Shown here: positions 41,788-50,790 of the stretch, one piece after another | Layout: each line of letters begins with the position of its first letter | How positions within the stretch are numbered: the stretch's first letter is position 1 | Origin: VBDM01 sp964430565 | Lineage (GTDB): Bacteria; Pseudomonadota; Gammaproteobacteria; Burkholderiales; SG8-39 | Reading direction: 5' to 3' | Assembly: GCA_964430565.1 (NCBI GenBank) | Contig: CAYSFD010000007.1 | Coordinates: 1-53,935 of the forward strand | DNA: 53,935 nt | Notes under the pieces: generated by a model | The model's database searches: none | Seen by the model: only the letters and a program-made list of their open reading frames with translations | Told to the model about the DNA's origin: nothing | Translations under genes and position numbers: made by a program

Positions 41788-43530
41788 TTATTTTGCAGGA
41801 ATCACGGGCAGCAGCACGGATGCCTGCCGTTTCGCTCCGAAGTGCAGCGTGACCTTGCCGCCGAAGATCGCAGGCGGCCGGTCAGTGGGGTCGTCGTGGA
41901 GGAAAGGTCCGCAGCCGCGCATGGGATTTTTCATGTTGGAGAGCGTCGCCGCCTCGCCTTCGTGCTCGTAGTCTTTTCCGCGGATCGTAAGCGCGATGCG
42001 GTAGCCGGCCGGCACGACGATACACGTAGGCCAGATCTCGACGTCGAGCTCGTAGACCTTCCCCGGCTCGAGCGGCTGCTTCTCGTCGTGCGCGTGGTAC
42101 GGCCGGTAAGGCAGCGAGCGCCCGGGATCGAGCTTGCGCTGCGAGGCGCGCAGCCAGCCCTGCCCGACTGGCGTACGCGGATCGAGCGCGCCCTGGAACA
42201 ACGCTTCCTTGCCCTTTGTGTCGAACACGCGCAGCACGGCGAAGATGTCGGCATCGACCGTGGACGAGGAGACGAACAGCTTCAGCGCAGAAGGTCCGGT
42301 GATCTCGGTCTCTTTTTCAAGAGGCGGCGCGGAGAATGTGACACCTTCCCCCATTGCGTCGTAGGTAATCGCCTTCTCGGCTGCGGCTGGAGCAGGCGAC
42401 AGGCGCAAGCCCTCCGCATCGAGATAAAAGTGCGTCCACTTCGTGCGCGCGAGCGGCCACTCGTTTTCACCTCGCGGGACGAATTTTTCCCCGGGGTGGC
42501 GCACGTTGAGCAGCACGCGCGGCTGCTTGTCCCAGCCGTTGGCGATGCCTTTCAGAAAATGATCGAAGAAGCGCTTTTGCAGCTCCACCCCGTAGTCGGT
42601 ATAGAACGGCGCCCAGTGGGAGCTGCCGTGCACTTCCAGCCATTTTTGCTTCGACGCGGCGCCCATGAAGCCCTCGAAATTGCCGCGCGTGTGCAGGCCC
42701 TGCCCGCCCCAGTTCGAGGCCGACAGCAGCGGCACAGTGACTTTCGACAGGTCGGCGGTGCGCTCGCGGTAGTACGGACCATCCAGTGGCCGCGAGAGCA
42801 GCTCGGCCCACATGTTCTCGCGGTTCTTTGCCAGCTCGCCCTCGGCAAGCGTCTCGGGGCCGCAAACCGTGTCACCGGTGACGCGGCTCCTCGCGCCGCG
42901 CTCACCCTGCCCGTGCTGCACGGTCTTCACCTGCATCTCCTGCCAGTTCTTGCGGAAAGTGCAGATGATGCCGCCGTGGCGGTTGCCGTCGCGGTAGCTG
43001 TCGCACCAGCCCTCCCACACGCAGATCGCCGCGAGGTGAGGCGGCTGGCTCGCCGCGGCGCGCCACTGGTTGCTCGCGTAGTAGGAAATGCCGTTCATGC
43101 CGACCTTGCCGCTCGACCATGATTGCGCCGCCGCCCACTCGATGCACAGGTGGATGTCGCGCGTCTCGCGCGCGTTGTTGTGGCACAGGTATCCCGGCGA
43201 ACGGCCCGCGCCGCGCGAATCCACCCGCACGCAGGCGTAGCCGTCGGGCACCCACTTCTCGGGATCGACGACTTCCCAGTTTGCATACCAGTTCGTCGTG
43301 CCCGACACCGCGTCGGGATTTTCGCGCGCCATGATCTCCCAGGCGGTCTTGTAGCCTTCCTGGAAGGCGAGACCTTTGCCGTACGGCCCGTAGGAGAGGA
43401 TCACAGGGTAGCGTCCTTCGGCAACAGGACGAAAAACATCGGCGCGCAGCTCGAGGCCGTCGTCCATCCTGATCGGGACGTCCCATTCGATCCGCATGCC
43501 GTCGCCGATCTGGGACTCAACTGCGCTCAT
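41788..43530 (-). CDS. CocE/NonD-family hydrolase (X-Pro dipeptidyl-peptidase S15-like)
   Basis: This is a 580-aa hydrolase with an alpha/beta-hydrolase core followed by a C-terminal jelly-roll domain (about 375-575), as in cocaine esterase. The nucleophile is Ser149 in GMNGISYYAS, and the His is His305 in VHGSSHWAPF. The segment that carries the catalytic Asp in CocE (GWxD) reads SASNWGGQGLH (270-280), so the acid is missing or moved; this wording is shared by a subgroup of CocE-like proteins. The substrate may be an ester or amide. Its stop codon directly abuts the end of the VapC gene. Confidence 0.9.
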   Translation of the reverse strand: MSAVESQIGDGMRIEWDVPIRMDDGLELRADVFRPVAEGRYPVILSYGPYGKGLAFQEGYKTAWEIMARENPDAVSGTTNWYANWEVVDPEKWVPDGYACVRVDSRGAGRSPGYLCHNNARETRDIHLCIEWAAAQSWSSGKVGMNGISYYASNQWRAAASQPPHLAAICVWEGWCDSYRDGNRHGGIICTFRKNWQEMQVKTVQHGQGERGARSRVTGDTVCGPETLAEGELAKNRENMWAELLSRPLDGPYYRERTADLSKVTVPLLSASNWGGQGLHTRGNFEGFMGAASKQKWLEVHGSSHWAPFYTDYGVELQKRFFDHFLKGIANGWDKQPRVLLNVRHPGEKFVPRGENEWPLARTKWTHFYLDAEGLRLSPAPAAAEKAITYDAMGEGVTFSAPPLEKETEITGPSALKLFVSSSTVDADIFAVLRVFDTKGKEALFQGALDPRTPVGQGWLRASQRKLDPGRSLPYRPYHAHDEKQPLEPGKVYELDVEIWPTCIVVPAGYRIALTIRGKDYEHEGEAATLSNMKNPMRGCGPFLHDDPTDRPPAIFGGKVTLHFGAKRQASVLLPVIPAK

Positions 43531-43579
43531 CGCCTCTCCAAGCAGATCGCGGAATCGGCAATTCCAGCCCGACAGTTGC

Positions 43580-44857
43580 TCAGCCCACGAGCCGCGTATT
43601 GGCGAGATCGAGGCGGTCGGTTAGATTGCGCACCAGAGCACGCGTCAGGTGAAGCTGCGCGCTCAGCTCCATTTTTGCGAGCGCTTCCGGCCTGAACTTG
43701 GCGACCAGGAGTTCGGTCATCGAGTCCACGGTCGCGTGCCTCATCATGTCGCCGCCGCGGATCCAGGCCATCTCACCGAAGCATTCGCCCTCGTTGATCA
43801 TGTTGAGCAGGCGCCCCTGCATCGTGACCTTGGCTTGGCCCCGGCCGATGAAATAGAAACTCCTGCCTTTGGTGTTTTCGCGAACGATGGTCGAATTGGC
43901 TGGCACCCGCGCCCACTCCCCGGCGCGGGCAAGGTCCCAGAGCTCCATGTCAGATAGCTCCGATAGCATGGCGACCTTCTTGAGCGCGACGTACTTCTCA
44001 CTGTCCGGGACCATGCCGGGCGGCAACACTTGCTGGCCGACTCTCGCGAGCTCGAGCGCGAACTCTGCCCAGCTGGGGTAGCGGTGCTCGGATTTCTTCG
44101 CGATCGCGCGCAGCACCACGGCGTCGATCGACTTGGGTAGGTCGGCCCGCAGCTTGCTCGGCAGCGTCGGATCCTGGCTCTGGATTGTTTTCAGAAGCAA
44201 CTCGAGACTGGGCGCCGTGTAGGGCTTCTGCCCAGTCAGGAGCTCGTAGATCACGACCCCGAGCGAGTACATATCGCTTTGGAAGTTGAGTTGATGGCCC
44301 GCGATCTGCTCGGGCGACATGTAGTTCGGCGAGCCCATCGACGCCGTCTGTACCACCTGGCTCTTGCGCAAGTAAGCCGCACCGAAATCCGAGATCTTCA
44401 CGTCGGTGCCTTCGCCTTCGGCAATCATGAGGTTCGCGGGTTTGATATCGCGATGCACGATGCCTTCCTTCGAGGCGTAGTCGAGGGCGCCGCAACACTT
44501 GAACCCGATCTGCAGCACGTCGGCGACCGGAAGCAGCTTGTCCTTGGTGACGTACCTGGAGAGATCGCCTCCTTTTACGTACTCCATCGCGATGTGCCCT
44601 GAGTCTTTCAGGACCACCGCGTCGAGGATCGCAACGATGTGCGGATGCCGCAGCTTCCCTGCAAGCGATGCCTCGTTCTGGAACTGCGAGCGATACACGG
44701 TGCCGAACTCCGGGTCGCGAAACACCTCGGGCTCGATCGTCTTGAGCGCGACTTCGCGCCCGGTGAAGGTGTCCTTCGCAAGATACACCGTTCCGGTCGC
44801 GCCCTTGCCGAGCGCTTTCTGAATGTCGTACTTGCCGACCTGAAGGCTCAGGTCCAT
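43580..44857 (-). CDS. Ser/Thr protein kinase with C-terminal cyclic-nucleotide-binding domain
   Basis: This is a 425-aa cytoplasmic protein; the start at MDLSLQVGKYDIQ (44857) is the most likely, although a GTG 8 codons upstream is possible. The kinase domain (about 10-275) is complete: glycine loop GKGATG (17-22), Lys39 (VALK), HRD (135-137) with KPAN, and DFG (157-159). The C-terminal part (about 290-415) is a cyclic-nucleotide-binding domain with FGEMAW and RHATV (360-377). Kinases fused directly to such a domain suggest activity controlled by cAMP or cGMP. It is divergent from the Bug gene at 45036. A double cyclic-nucleotide-domain protein is encoded 7 kb away. Confidence 0.92.
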   Translation of the reverse strand: MDLSLQVGKYDIQKALGKGATGTVYLAKDTFTGREVALKTIEPEVFRDPEFGTVYRSQFQNEASLAGKLRHPHIVAILDAVVLKDSGHIAMEYVKGGDLSRYVTKDKLLPVADVLQIGFKCCGALDYASKEGIVHRDIKPANLMIAEGEGTDVKISDFGAAYLRKSQVVQTASMGSPNYMSPEQIAGHQLNFQSDMYSLGVVIYELLTGQKPYTAPSLELLLKTIQSQDPTLPSKLRADLPKSIDAVVLRAIAKKSEHRYPSWAEFALELARVGQQVLPPGMVPDSEKYVALKKVAMLSELSDMELWDLARAGEWARVPANSTIVRENTKGRSFYFIGRGQAKVTMQGRLLNMINEGECFGEMAWIRGGDMMRHATVDSMTELLVAKFRPEALAKMELSAQLHLTRALVRNLTDRLDLANTRLVG

Positions 44858-45035
44858 CTGAAAAGCTGTTTCGGCCACCGCTCCACCCGCCCCATTCCCG
44901 CAATTCGAGTTATGGGTATGATTGTGGCATAACCTGACAGGAGAAGGGCGCAGGAAACACCGCGCATCGGGGCTCGATTCGGGACAAAATGCCCGCTGTG
45001 GTATAGGTCGGGTATCACTGAGAAAGGATCCAACC

Positions 45036-46013
45036 ATGAGAACGAATCGCGCCCTGAGTCTTGCGGGCGTCGCGGCCGCGCTGCTGCTCACCCTGGCGGC
45101 TGAGGCTACGAGGGCGCAGTACCCGAGCCGGCCGATCCGCTTGCTCGTGCCCAATCCCCCTGGCGGCGCCACCGATACGATCGCCCGCGTAGTTGCCCCC
45201 AAACTCGGCGAGGCGCTCGGCCAGCCGATAGTCGTGGAGAACCGCCCGGGCTCGAACGGCAACCTCTCCAGCGAGCTCGCCGCAAAAGCCGCGCCCGACG
45301 GATACACCCTGCTCCTCGGCCAGGACAGCCAGATCGTCATCAGCCCGCATCTTTACGCAAAGATGCCGGTCGATACGCTCAAGGACCTCGCGCCCGTCGC
45401 CTCGCTCGTCACCACGACGATGGTGCTCGCGGTCAACTCGGCGGTGCCGGCGAAGAACTTCTCGGAATTTCTGGAATACGCGCGCAGCGCCAATCCGCCG
45501 CTAGCCTACGCGTCGATCGGCAACGGCAGCCAGCACCATCTCACCATGGAAATGCTGAAACTGCGCGCCGGCGTCGATCTGGTGCACGTGCCGTACAAGG
45601 GCGGCGGTCCCGCCACGGTCGCGCTTCTCGCCGGCGATGTGCCGGTCATGTTCGGCGGAAATTCCGTCACCGGGCATATCAAGGCGGGGAAACTGCGCGG
45701 CCTCGCCGTCGCGGGGAAGCAACGCTCCGGGACCTTTCCCGAGCTGCCGAGGCTCGCCGAGTTTTTTCCCGGATTCGAAGTTCAGGCATGGCTCGGAATT
45801 TTTACCGCGGCCGCAGTCCCGGCCGCGGTACTCTCAAGGCTGCACGGCGAAACCAACCGACTGCTCGCCAACGCAGACATGCGCGACAAGGTACGCAACG
45901 TCGGCGGGCTGGAACCTTTTATTTCCACGCCCGAGGAATTCGCCGCGCTGATCCGCGCGGAATATCTCAAGTACGCCGAGGTGGTGAAGGCCGTCGGCGC
46001 GAAGATCGACTAG
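45036..46013 (+). CDS. Bug/TctC-family solute-binding protein
   Basis: The start is taken at MRTNRALSLAGVAA (ATG 45036) behind AAAGGAT, giving 325 aa with signal peptide ending ATRAQ. The mature protein has YPSRPIRLLVPNPPGGATDTIAR, VVENRPGSNGNLS, APDGYTLLL, HVPYKGGGPATVALLAG and AAAVPAAVLSRLHG. Asn replaces Phe in the PFPPGG loop. It is divergent from the Ser/Thr kinase gene and converges, with only 4 bases between, on the exported methyltransferase gene. No permease is associated with it. Confidence 0.93.
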   Translation: MRTNRALSLAGVAAALLLTLAAEATRAQYPSRPIRLLVPNPPGGATDTIARVVAPKLGEALGQPIVVENRPGSNGNLSSELAAKAAPDGYTLLLGQDSQIVISPHLYAKMPVDTLKDLAPVASLVTTTMVLAVNSAVPAKNFSEFLEYARSANPPLAYASIGNGSQHHLTMEMLKLRAGVDLVHVPYKGGGPATVALLAGDVPVMFGGNSVTGHIKAGKLRGLAVAGKQRSGTFPELPRLAEFFPGFEVQAWLGIFTAAAVPAAVLSRLHGETNRLLANADMRDKVRNVGGLEPFISTPEEFAALIRAEYLKYAEVVKAVGAKID

Positions 46014-46017
46014 GGAA

Positions 46018-46842
46018 CTACATCGGTCGACGCGTGGCTTTCCAGCCCTGTGACTTGCCGGCCGATTTGACCGTCCCTTCAATCGCGTTTGCGTTCACCT
46101 GGCCGCGATATTCGGCGCCCGCGGCGATGAACGTAATCTGATCGCCCCGCAAATTGCCCTTGGAAATCGGCGCGACGACGTTTCCGGACGTGAGCGTCCC
46201 GGAGAATTTCTGGAATTCCTGCTTGAGGGTGAGCTCGCCCTGCGCCGTTTGCCACCTGCCATCGACGCGGGCGGGGACTATCCACAAGTAGGCCGTGCAG
46301 TAGCTGTCGCAACCGAGTTCGGCGGTCTGGTCGGGCTCCCAGTCCCCCATCCTGAACGTATTCGAGACGATGCGGGTTCCCGGCTTGAGGGTGAGAATCG
46401 TCGGGCGGAGCTTGAGGTTGAGTTCGGTCAGCAGGAACAGGCTGATCACGGTGGCTCGAGACAGGTCGCTCTTGAAAATGTCTGCTTCGACGAAGCTCGC
46501 CTTGTCGCTCACCCCCGCCGTAACGGCGTTGCGCTTGGACAGTGCGACCATTTCGGGGTTGTACTCGATGCCGAGCGCGCGCGTTCCCCGCTTCGCGGCT
46601 GTGATCACGGTGCGGCCATCGCCTGAGCCAAGATCGATCAGATAATCCCGGGGCGTGACCTTCGCCATATCGAGCATCCTGTCGACCAGCTCCTGAGGCG
46701 AGGGCACCCACACTACGTCCTTGCCCGCCTGGCCGACTTCCGGCTTGAATTCGGCTTTCGGCGTCTGCGCGAAGGAGCAGACCGCGACTGCGGCAAGCAC
46801 CAACGTTGATAGCCCTCGACTCGCGGAATGCCATGCGAACAT
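46018..46842 (-). CDS. Class I SAM-dependent methyltransferase-like protein with a signal peptide
   Basis: This 274-aa protein starts with a Sec-type signal (about 1-26, LSTLVLAAVAVCSFAQ). The first part after it is a class I methyltransferase: SAM motif I LIDLGSGDGRT (68-78), acidic residue in GIEYNPEM, and motif IV region VISLFLLTELN. After about residue 175 comes a beta-rich C-terminal module (WQTAQGELTLKQEFQKFSGTLTSG) not found in simple methyltransferases. SAM is cytoplasmic, so export of such a domain is unusual; it may act before export, be inactive, or have another role. It is monocistronic. Confidence 0.85.
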   Translation of the reverse strand: MFAWHSASRGLSTLVLAAVAVCSFAQTPKAEFKPEVGQAGKDVVWVPSPQELVDRMLDMAKVTPRDYLIDLGSGDGRTVITAAKRGTRALGIEYNPEMVALSKRNAVTAGVSDKASFVEADIFKSDLSRATVISLFLLTELNLKLRPTILTLKPGTRIVSNTFRMGDWEPDQTAELGCDSYCTAYLWIVPARVDGRWQTAQGELTLKQEFQKFSGTLTSGNVVAPISKGNLRGDQITFIAAGAEYRGQVNANAIEGTVKSAGKSQGWKATRRPM

Positions 46843-47012
46843 CTTTCTTCTCCAGGTAGTAGATTTGGGGGAAAGGGAAGGCCGGCAGCATGACGCAGCT
46901 CCGACCCCGGCGCGCCACGGTCAGTTCCGCGCGTTCAGTGGCGGCCTACAGAGGAACCTTCGTTACCCGTACTTTGCTCAGACGGGATGATGACCTTGCC
47001 TTGCTCGCGCCG

Positions 47013-47489
47013 TCAACCCCTGCATGAACTGGGAAGGAACTGCAACAAAGTCACCGATGTGCCGTCGGCGACCGAGCCGCAGCGCCACCTTCTTACGGTG
47101 CTCCCCGCCACGGCCCGAGTTCCGGTGTTGTCGAGCGGCGCCAGAGTGAGATCGTGGAAGTCGATCCGCAGGTCGTTGAATCCCCGCAGCGACGCCTTGA
47201 TCAGTCCATCATCCTCTGTGACGATCGAATCCACGTACACGGACACGGGCACGCCTGCGGCGCTTTCACAGCCCCAGTTGTTCGCGCCGGGCGAATCGCT
47301 GCCGGAATTATAGATTTCCGAGACCATGTTGCGGCAGGTGCCGAATGCAAATAACGCCTCCGACATCTTCACTCTGACCGTGTTGACCCGGATGCTCGGC
47401 AACACCAAGGCGGCGAGCACCCCGATGATCATGGTCACGATCATGACTTCAACAATGGTAAACCCGGCCTGTTTAGTGGTTCTTCGCAT
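47013..47489 (-). CDS. Type IV pilin-like protein (lone major-pilin type)
   Basis: This is a 158-aa prepilin with a short positively charged leader MRRTTKQAG, PilD-type cleavage after Gly9, and mature FTIVEVMIVTMIIGVLAALVLPSI with Glu5 of the mature protein (Glu14) and a hydrophobic helix. The globular part has Cys residues in FGTC, WGCE, WRCG and PSSCRG; the last two could form the C-terminal disulfide loop typical of pilins. No pilus assembly genes are adjacent, so it would need machinery encoded elsewhere, or be a pseudopilin. Confidence 0.88.
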   Translation of the reverse strand: MRRTTKQAGFTIVEVMIVTMIIGVLAALVLPSIRVNTVRVKMSEALFAFGTCRNMVSEIYNSGSDSPGANNWGCESAAGVPVSVYVDSIVTEDDGLIKASLRGFNDLRIDFHDLTLAPLDNTGTRAVAGSTVRRWRCGSVADGTSVTLLQFLPSSCRG

Positions 47490-47657
47490 AAGACGTACCG
47501 TAAGTCGTCACACTGTCCCCGGTTTGGCCGCAAGCGCCATGCCAGACAGGCGGGATTTCAGTAAGCTCATGATATTGATTATGAAACAGGTCGGATTTCG
47601 CAGCAAGTGAAACCCAATGCTCCTTCGCAGACGCCCGATTTCGGCAAAATCTGACGC

Positions 47658-47677
47658 GGGGTGTCGGGGGACACCCC
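47658..47677 (-). terminator. Hairpin terminator downstream of the 47691-48272 gene
   Basis: GGGGTGTC and GACACCCC form an 8-bp stem with a 4-base G loop, 13 bases after the stop codon on the minus strand. TTTT follows about 8 bases beyond the stem on that strand. The T-run is short, so it may be a weak intrinsic terminator. Confidence 0.5.
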
Positions 47678-47690
47678 CTCGAACCTCAAG

Positions 47691-48272
47691 CTACTTCGTA
47701 GGCTTTCCCACCTGTATGCGCATCGCGGTCATCTTACCGTCGGAGCCGGGCGCGGCCGTGAGATTCACCGCCGCGCCGGGGACCAGTTGCGAGCGGTCCC
47801 CGGGGACGAGCATTGAAATGGAAGCGTTGTCGGGTACCACGATCTTCTGCGAACCACCCTCGTAGCTGAGGGTCAGCTCGCGGCCCTTGGCGGACTGCAC
47901 CGTCGCTGACACGGTGGCATTGGTCATGGTCTGATCGTCCCGCCCTTCAAAAGGCCGGTGGCCCGGGTTGACGGGCTTGGGAAAGCGGCGCACCTCGAAG
48001 GCGCTGAGTGCGCCGTCGGCGCGCTTCGTCGAGGTCACGCCGAGGAAATCGCCCGGCTTGATGTCGGTGAGCGCAATCGGCTGGGTGAAGACGATGACGG
48101 TTTTCTCGCCAAGCCCGATATCCACGCTCCTGCCGTCTCCGGACTTTACCGAGAACACCTTGCCGTCGGAGGCGGTGATGGTGCCGCGCACCCGGACGTC
48201 GGTTTGCGCGAGCGTGACGGTGCCTATCAGAGCCAGCGTGCACAACGGCAATGCAGTGCGAAATTTGATCAT
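47691..48272 (-). CDS. Exported protein with DUF5666-like beta-domains
   Basis: This 193-aa protein has a signal peptide (about 1-22, ending VTLAQ). Two similar beta-rich modules follow: VRGTITASDGKVFSVKSGDGRSVDIGL with DIKPGDFLGVTSTKRADGAL, and SATVQSAKGRELTLSYEGGSQKIVVP with LVPGAAVNLTAAPGSDGKMTAM. This repeated pattern of OB-like strands resembles DUF5666-type periplasmic proteins. No enzymatic motif is seen. The function is unknown; a hairpin terminator follows it. Confidence 0.75.
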   Translation of the reverse strand: MIKFRTALPLCTLALIGTVTLAQTDVRVRGTITASDGKVFSVKSGDGRSVDIGLGEKTVIVFTQPIALTDIKPGDFLGVTSTKRADGALSAFEVRRFPKPVNPGHRPFEGRDDQTMTNATVSATVQSAKGRELTLSYEGGSQKIVVPDNASISMLVPGDRSQLVPGAAVNLTAAPGSDGKMTAMRIQVGKPTK

Positions 48273-48417
48273 TTGGGGACGCCTATATTAGGGGAATGGG
48301 TCGCGAAGCGCATCGGGGGCGCGGCCGCAACGCTGACAAGCGCGCAAAACTTTGTCATAGTCTGCATGAAACTCCGAACCTGTTCGATATTACCCCAACT
48401 GGGCGAGAGACCTTTTT

Positions 48418-50790
48418 GTGACCGACCTGAGCAGGCCCGAGGGCGCCGCAGTCAACCCGATCGGTCAGCCGGTGCGGCGCAAGGAAGATTCCCGCCTCCT
48501 GACCGGAGCCGGCCGCTTCAGCGACGACTTCAGCATGATCGGGCAGGCTTATGCTGCGATGGTGCGTTCGCCTCACCCGCATGCGCGCATCCTTCGTATC
48601 GACGCGGTGCGCTCGTGCGCGATGGCGGGCGTTCTCGGCGTGTACAGCAGCACCGACTGCGCGGCTGACCGCCTCGCCCCGATTCCGCACAATCCCCTGC
48701 CCTCCACCAGGGACGACATGAAGCTCACCGGCCCCAGCGGCGGCGGAATCTTCGAGGGCCCTCACCTGCTGCTTCCCGCGGAAAAGGCGCTGCACGTGGG
48801 CGAAGCGGTCGCGATGGTGGTTGCCGAAACGAGAGACGAGGCGCTCGACGCCTCCGAAGCCGTCGAGGTCGAGTACGAAGAGCTGCCCTGGGTGACGCAC
48901 TCGGAGAACGCACTCGAAGCGGGGAGAAACGGGGTGCCGGCCGTGTGGAGCGAGGCGCCGGACAACGTGCTCGTTGACACGGTATTCGGAGACCGCGAAG
49001 CGACCGATCGCGCGTTTGCCTCTGCGGATCGCGTCGTCAGGATGAAATTCCAGATCGGACGATGCACCGCCGTCGCGATCGAGCCTCGCGCGGCGCTTGG
49101 ATCCTATGACGCGGGCAGCGGCCGCTACACGCTCTACGCAGGAGGCGGCGGCGCCGTGCGCTATAAGCGAGACCTCGCCGCCGTGCTAGGAATCGACCCC
49201 GGGAAATTGCGCGTGGTCACCTGCGACGTCGGCGGAAATTTCGGGTCGAAGAACCGCGTCTACGTGGAATACGGGCTGGTGCTTTGGGCCTCCCGCAAGC
49301 TCGGCCGGCCGGTGAAGTTCACCGCCACGCGCTCCGAGGCGTTCCTCTCCGACTTCCAGGGGCGGGACCTCGTCAGCCAAGTGGAGCTCGCGCTTCGCTC
49401 CGACGGAAAATTTCTCGCGATGCGCGCCTCGAACCTCTCCAATGTCGGCGCGCGCTGCGTTTCACTCTCCCCGCTCTCGAAGGGATCGGGGCTCGTCACC
49501 GGCGCTTACGACATTCCCGCCGCGACGCTCAGGAGCCGCGCCGTCTTCACGACCACGGCGCCGACCAATCCCTATCGCAGCTCGGGCCGCCCCGAAGTCA
49601 CCTTCGCGCTCGAGCGCCTGATCGACACCGCCGCAAAGGAGCTGGGGCTCGACCGTGTCGAGCTGCGAAGAAGGAACCTGGTTCGCCCCGAAGCGATGCC
49701 CTATCGGAACGCCGTGGGAATGGTCTACGACAGCGGCACCTACGAAGCCAACATGGACCTCGCGATGAAAATCGCCGACTGGAGCGGTTTCGAGGCCCGC
49801 CGCAGGGCCGCAGAGGCGCGCGGAAAGCTCCTTGGGCGCGGTCTCGCGAACTACGTCGAGTCTTCGATCGGATCTCCCAAGGAACGCGCCGAGATCACCG
49901 TCACGCCCGCAGGTCGCGTCAAGGTCGTCATCGGCACCCAGGCTTCGGGGCAGGGCCACGAGACGAGCTTCGCGCAGGTCGTCGCCGAGCTTCTTGCCGT
50001 GCCTCTCGAAGTCGTGGACATTGTCTCGGGCGACACCGATGTCGTAAGCGTCGGCGGCGGCTCGCATTCCGGCCGCTCGATGCGCCACGCCGCGACGGTG
50101 TTCTCGATGGCCGCGAAAGATCTGATCGAGAACGGGAAGCGAATCGCCGGGTTCTTGCTGGAAGCGGGTCCGGCAGAGGTCGAGTTCACGGACGGCCGCT
50201 TCCGCTCGCAGCGGGCGAGCAAGTCGTTCGACTTCATCGAGCTCGCGCAGGAAGCGGCAGCAGGTCTTTTGCCCAAGCAGCTGGCAAATGGGCTCGCCGT
50301 CGTCGCCGATAACGAGATGCACGATCCGGTATTCCCGAACGGCTGTGCGATCTGCGAATGCGAAGTCGATCCGGAAACCGGCTCGGTCGACATCAAGCGA
50401 TTCACGGCGGTCGATGACGTCGGACGCTGCATCAACCCGATGATCGTCCACGGCCAGACGCACGGCGGCGCCGCGCAAGGGATCGGGCAGGCGGTCTCGG
50501 AGATCTACCACGTGGACCCCGCCACCGGGCAGCCGCTATCGGGCTCGCTCATGGATTACGCATTGCCCCGAGCGGACACCGTGCCTTCGTTCAGCACCGA
50601 GATCGTGGAGATTCTTTCGCCGACCAATCCACTTGGCATCAAAGCCGGCGGCGAAGGTGCGACGACGCCCGCGCCCGCGGCCGTCATCAATGCGATCGTC
50701 GATGCGCTGGGTGAATACGACATTCGCGACATCACCATGCCCGCAACGCCGGAGAGTGTCTGGCGGGCGATTAAGAAGGCCAGGACATGA
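48418..50790 (+). CDS. Xanthine dehydrogenase/aldehyde oxidase family molybdopterin-binding subunit (second orphan)
   Basis: This is a 790-aa molybdenum hydroxylase large subunit with a GTG start. It has the N-terminal signature IGQPVRRKEDSRLLTGAG, DVGGNFGSKN (270-279), PYRSSGRPE (385-393), SGQGHETSFAQ (510-520) and the catalytic Glu746 in KAGGEGA. The substrate-pocket motif differs from the PYRGAGR of the paralog at 8861-11191, so the substrates probably differ. No FAD or iron-sulfur subunit gene is adjacent. Its stop overlaps the following Bug gene's ATG by four bases (ATGA), a direct link between uptake and hydroxylation. The 145 bases before it are the divergent promoter region. Confidence 0.93.
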   Translation: MTDLSRPEGAAVNPIGQPVRRKEDSRLLTGAGRFSDDFSMIGQAYAAMVRSPHPHARILRIDAVRSCAMAGVLGVYSSTDCAADRLAPIPHNPLPSTRDDMKLTGPSGGGIFEGPHLLLPAEKALHVGEAVAMVVAETRDEALDASEAVEVEYEELPWVTHSENALEAGRNGVPAVWSEAPDNVLVDTVFGDREATDRAFASADRVVRMKFQIGRCTAVAIEPRAALGSYDAGSGRYTLYAGGGGAVRYKRDLAAVLGIDPGKLRVVTCDVGGNFGSKNRVYVEYGLVLWASRKLGRPVKFTATRSEAFLSDFQGRDLVSQVELALRSDGKFLAMRASNLSNVGARCVSLSPLSKGSGLVTGAYDIPAATLRSRAVFTTTAPTNPYRSSGRPEVTFALERLIDTAAKELGLDRVELRRRNLVRPEAMPYRNAVGMVYDSGTYEANMDLAMKIADWSGFEARRRAAEARGKLLGRGLANYVESSIGSPKERAEITVTPAGRVKVVIGTQASGQGHETSFAQVVAELLAVPLEVVDIVSGDTDVVSVGGGSHSGRSMRHAATVFSMAAKDLIENGKRIAGFLLEAGPAEVEFTDGRFRSQRASKSFDFIELAQEAAAGLLPKQLANGLAVVADNEMHDPVFPNGCAICECEVDPETGSVDIKRFTAVDDVGRCINPMIVHGQTHGGAAQGIGQAVSEIYHVDPATGQPLSGSLMDYALPRADTVPSFSTEIVEILSPTNPLGIKAGGEGATTPAPAAVINAIVDALGEYDIRDITMPATPESVWRAIKKART

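Noticed and set aside
44858..45340. An N-terminal extension of the kinase gene beyond 44857
   Set aside because: It runs through the divergent Bug gene and its promoter, and its sequence is the antisense of the Bug signal region.
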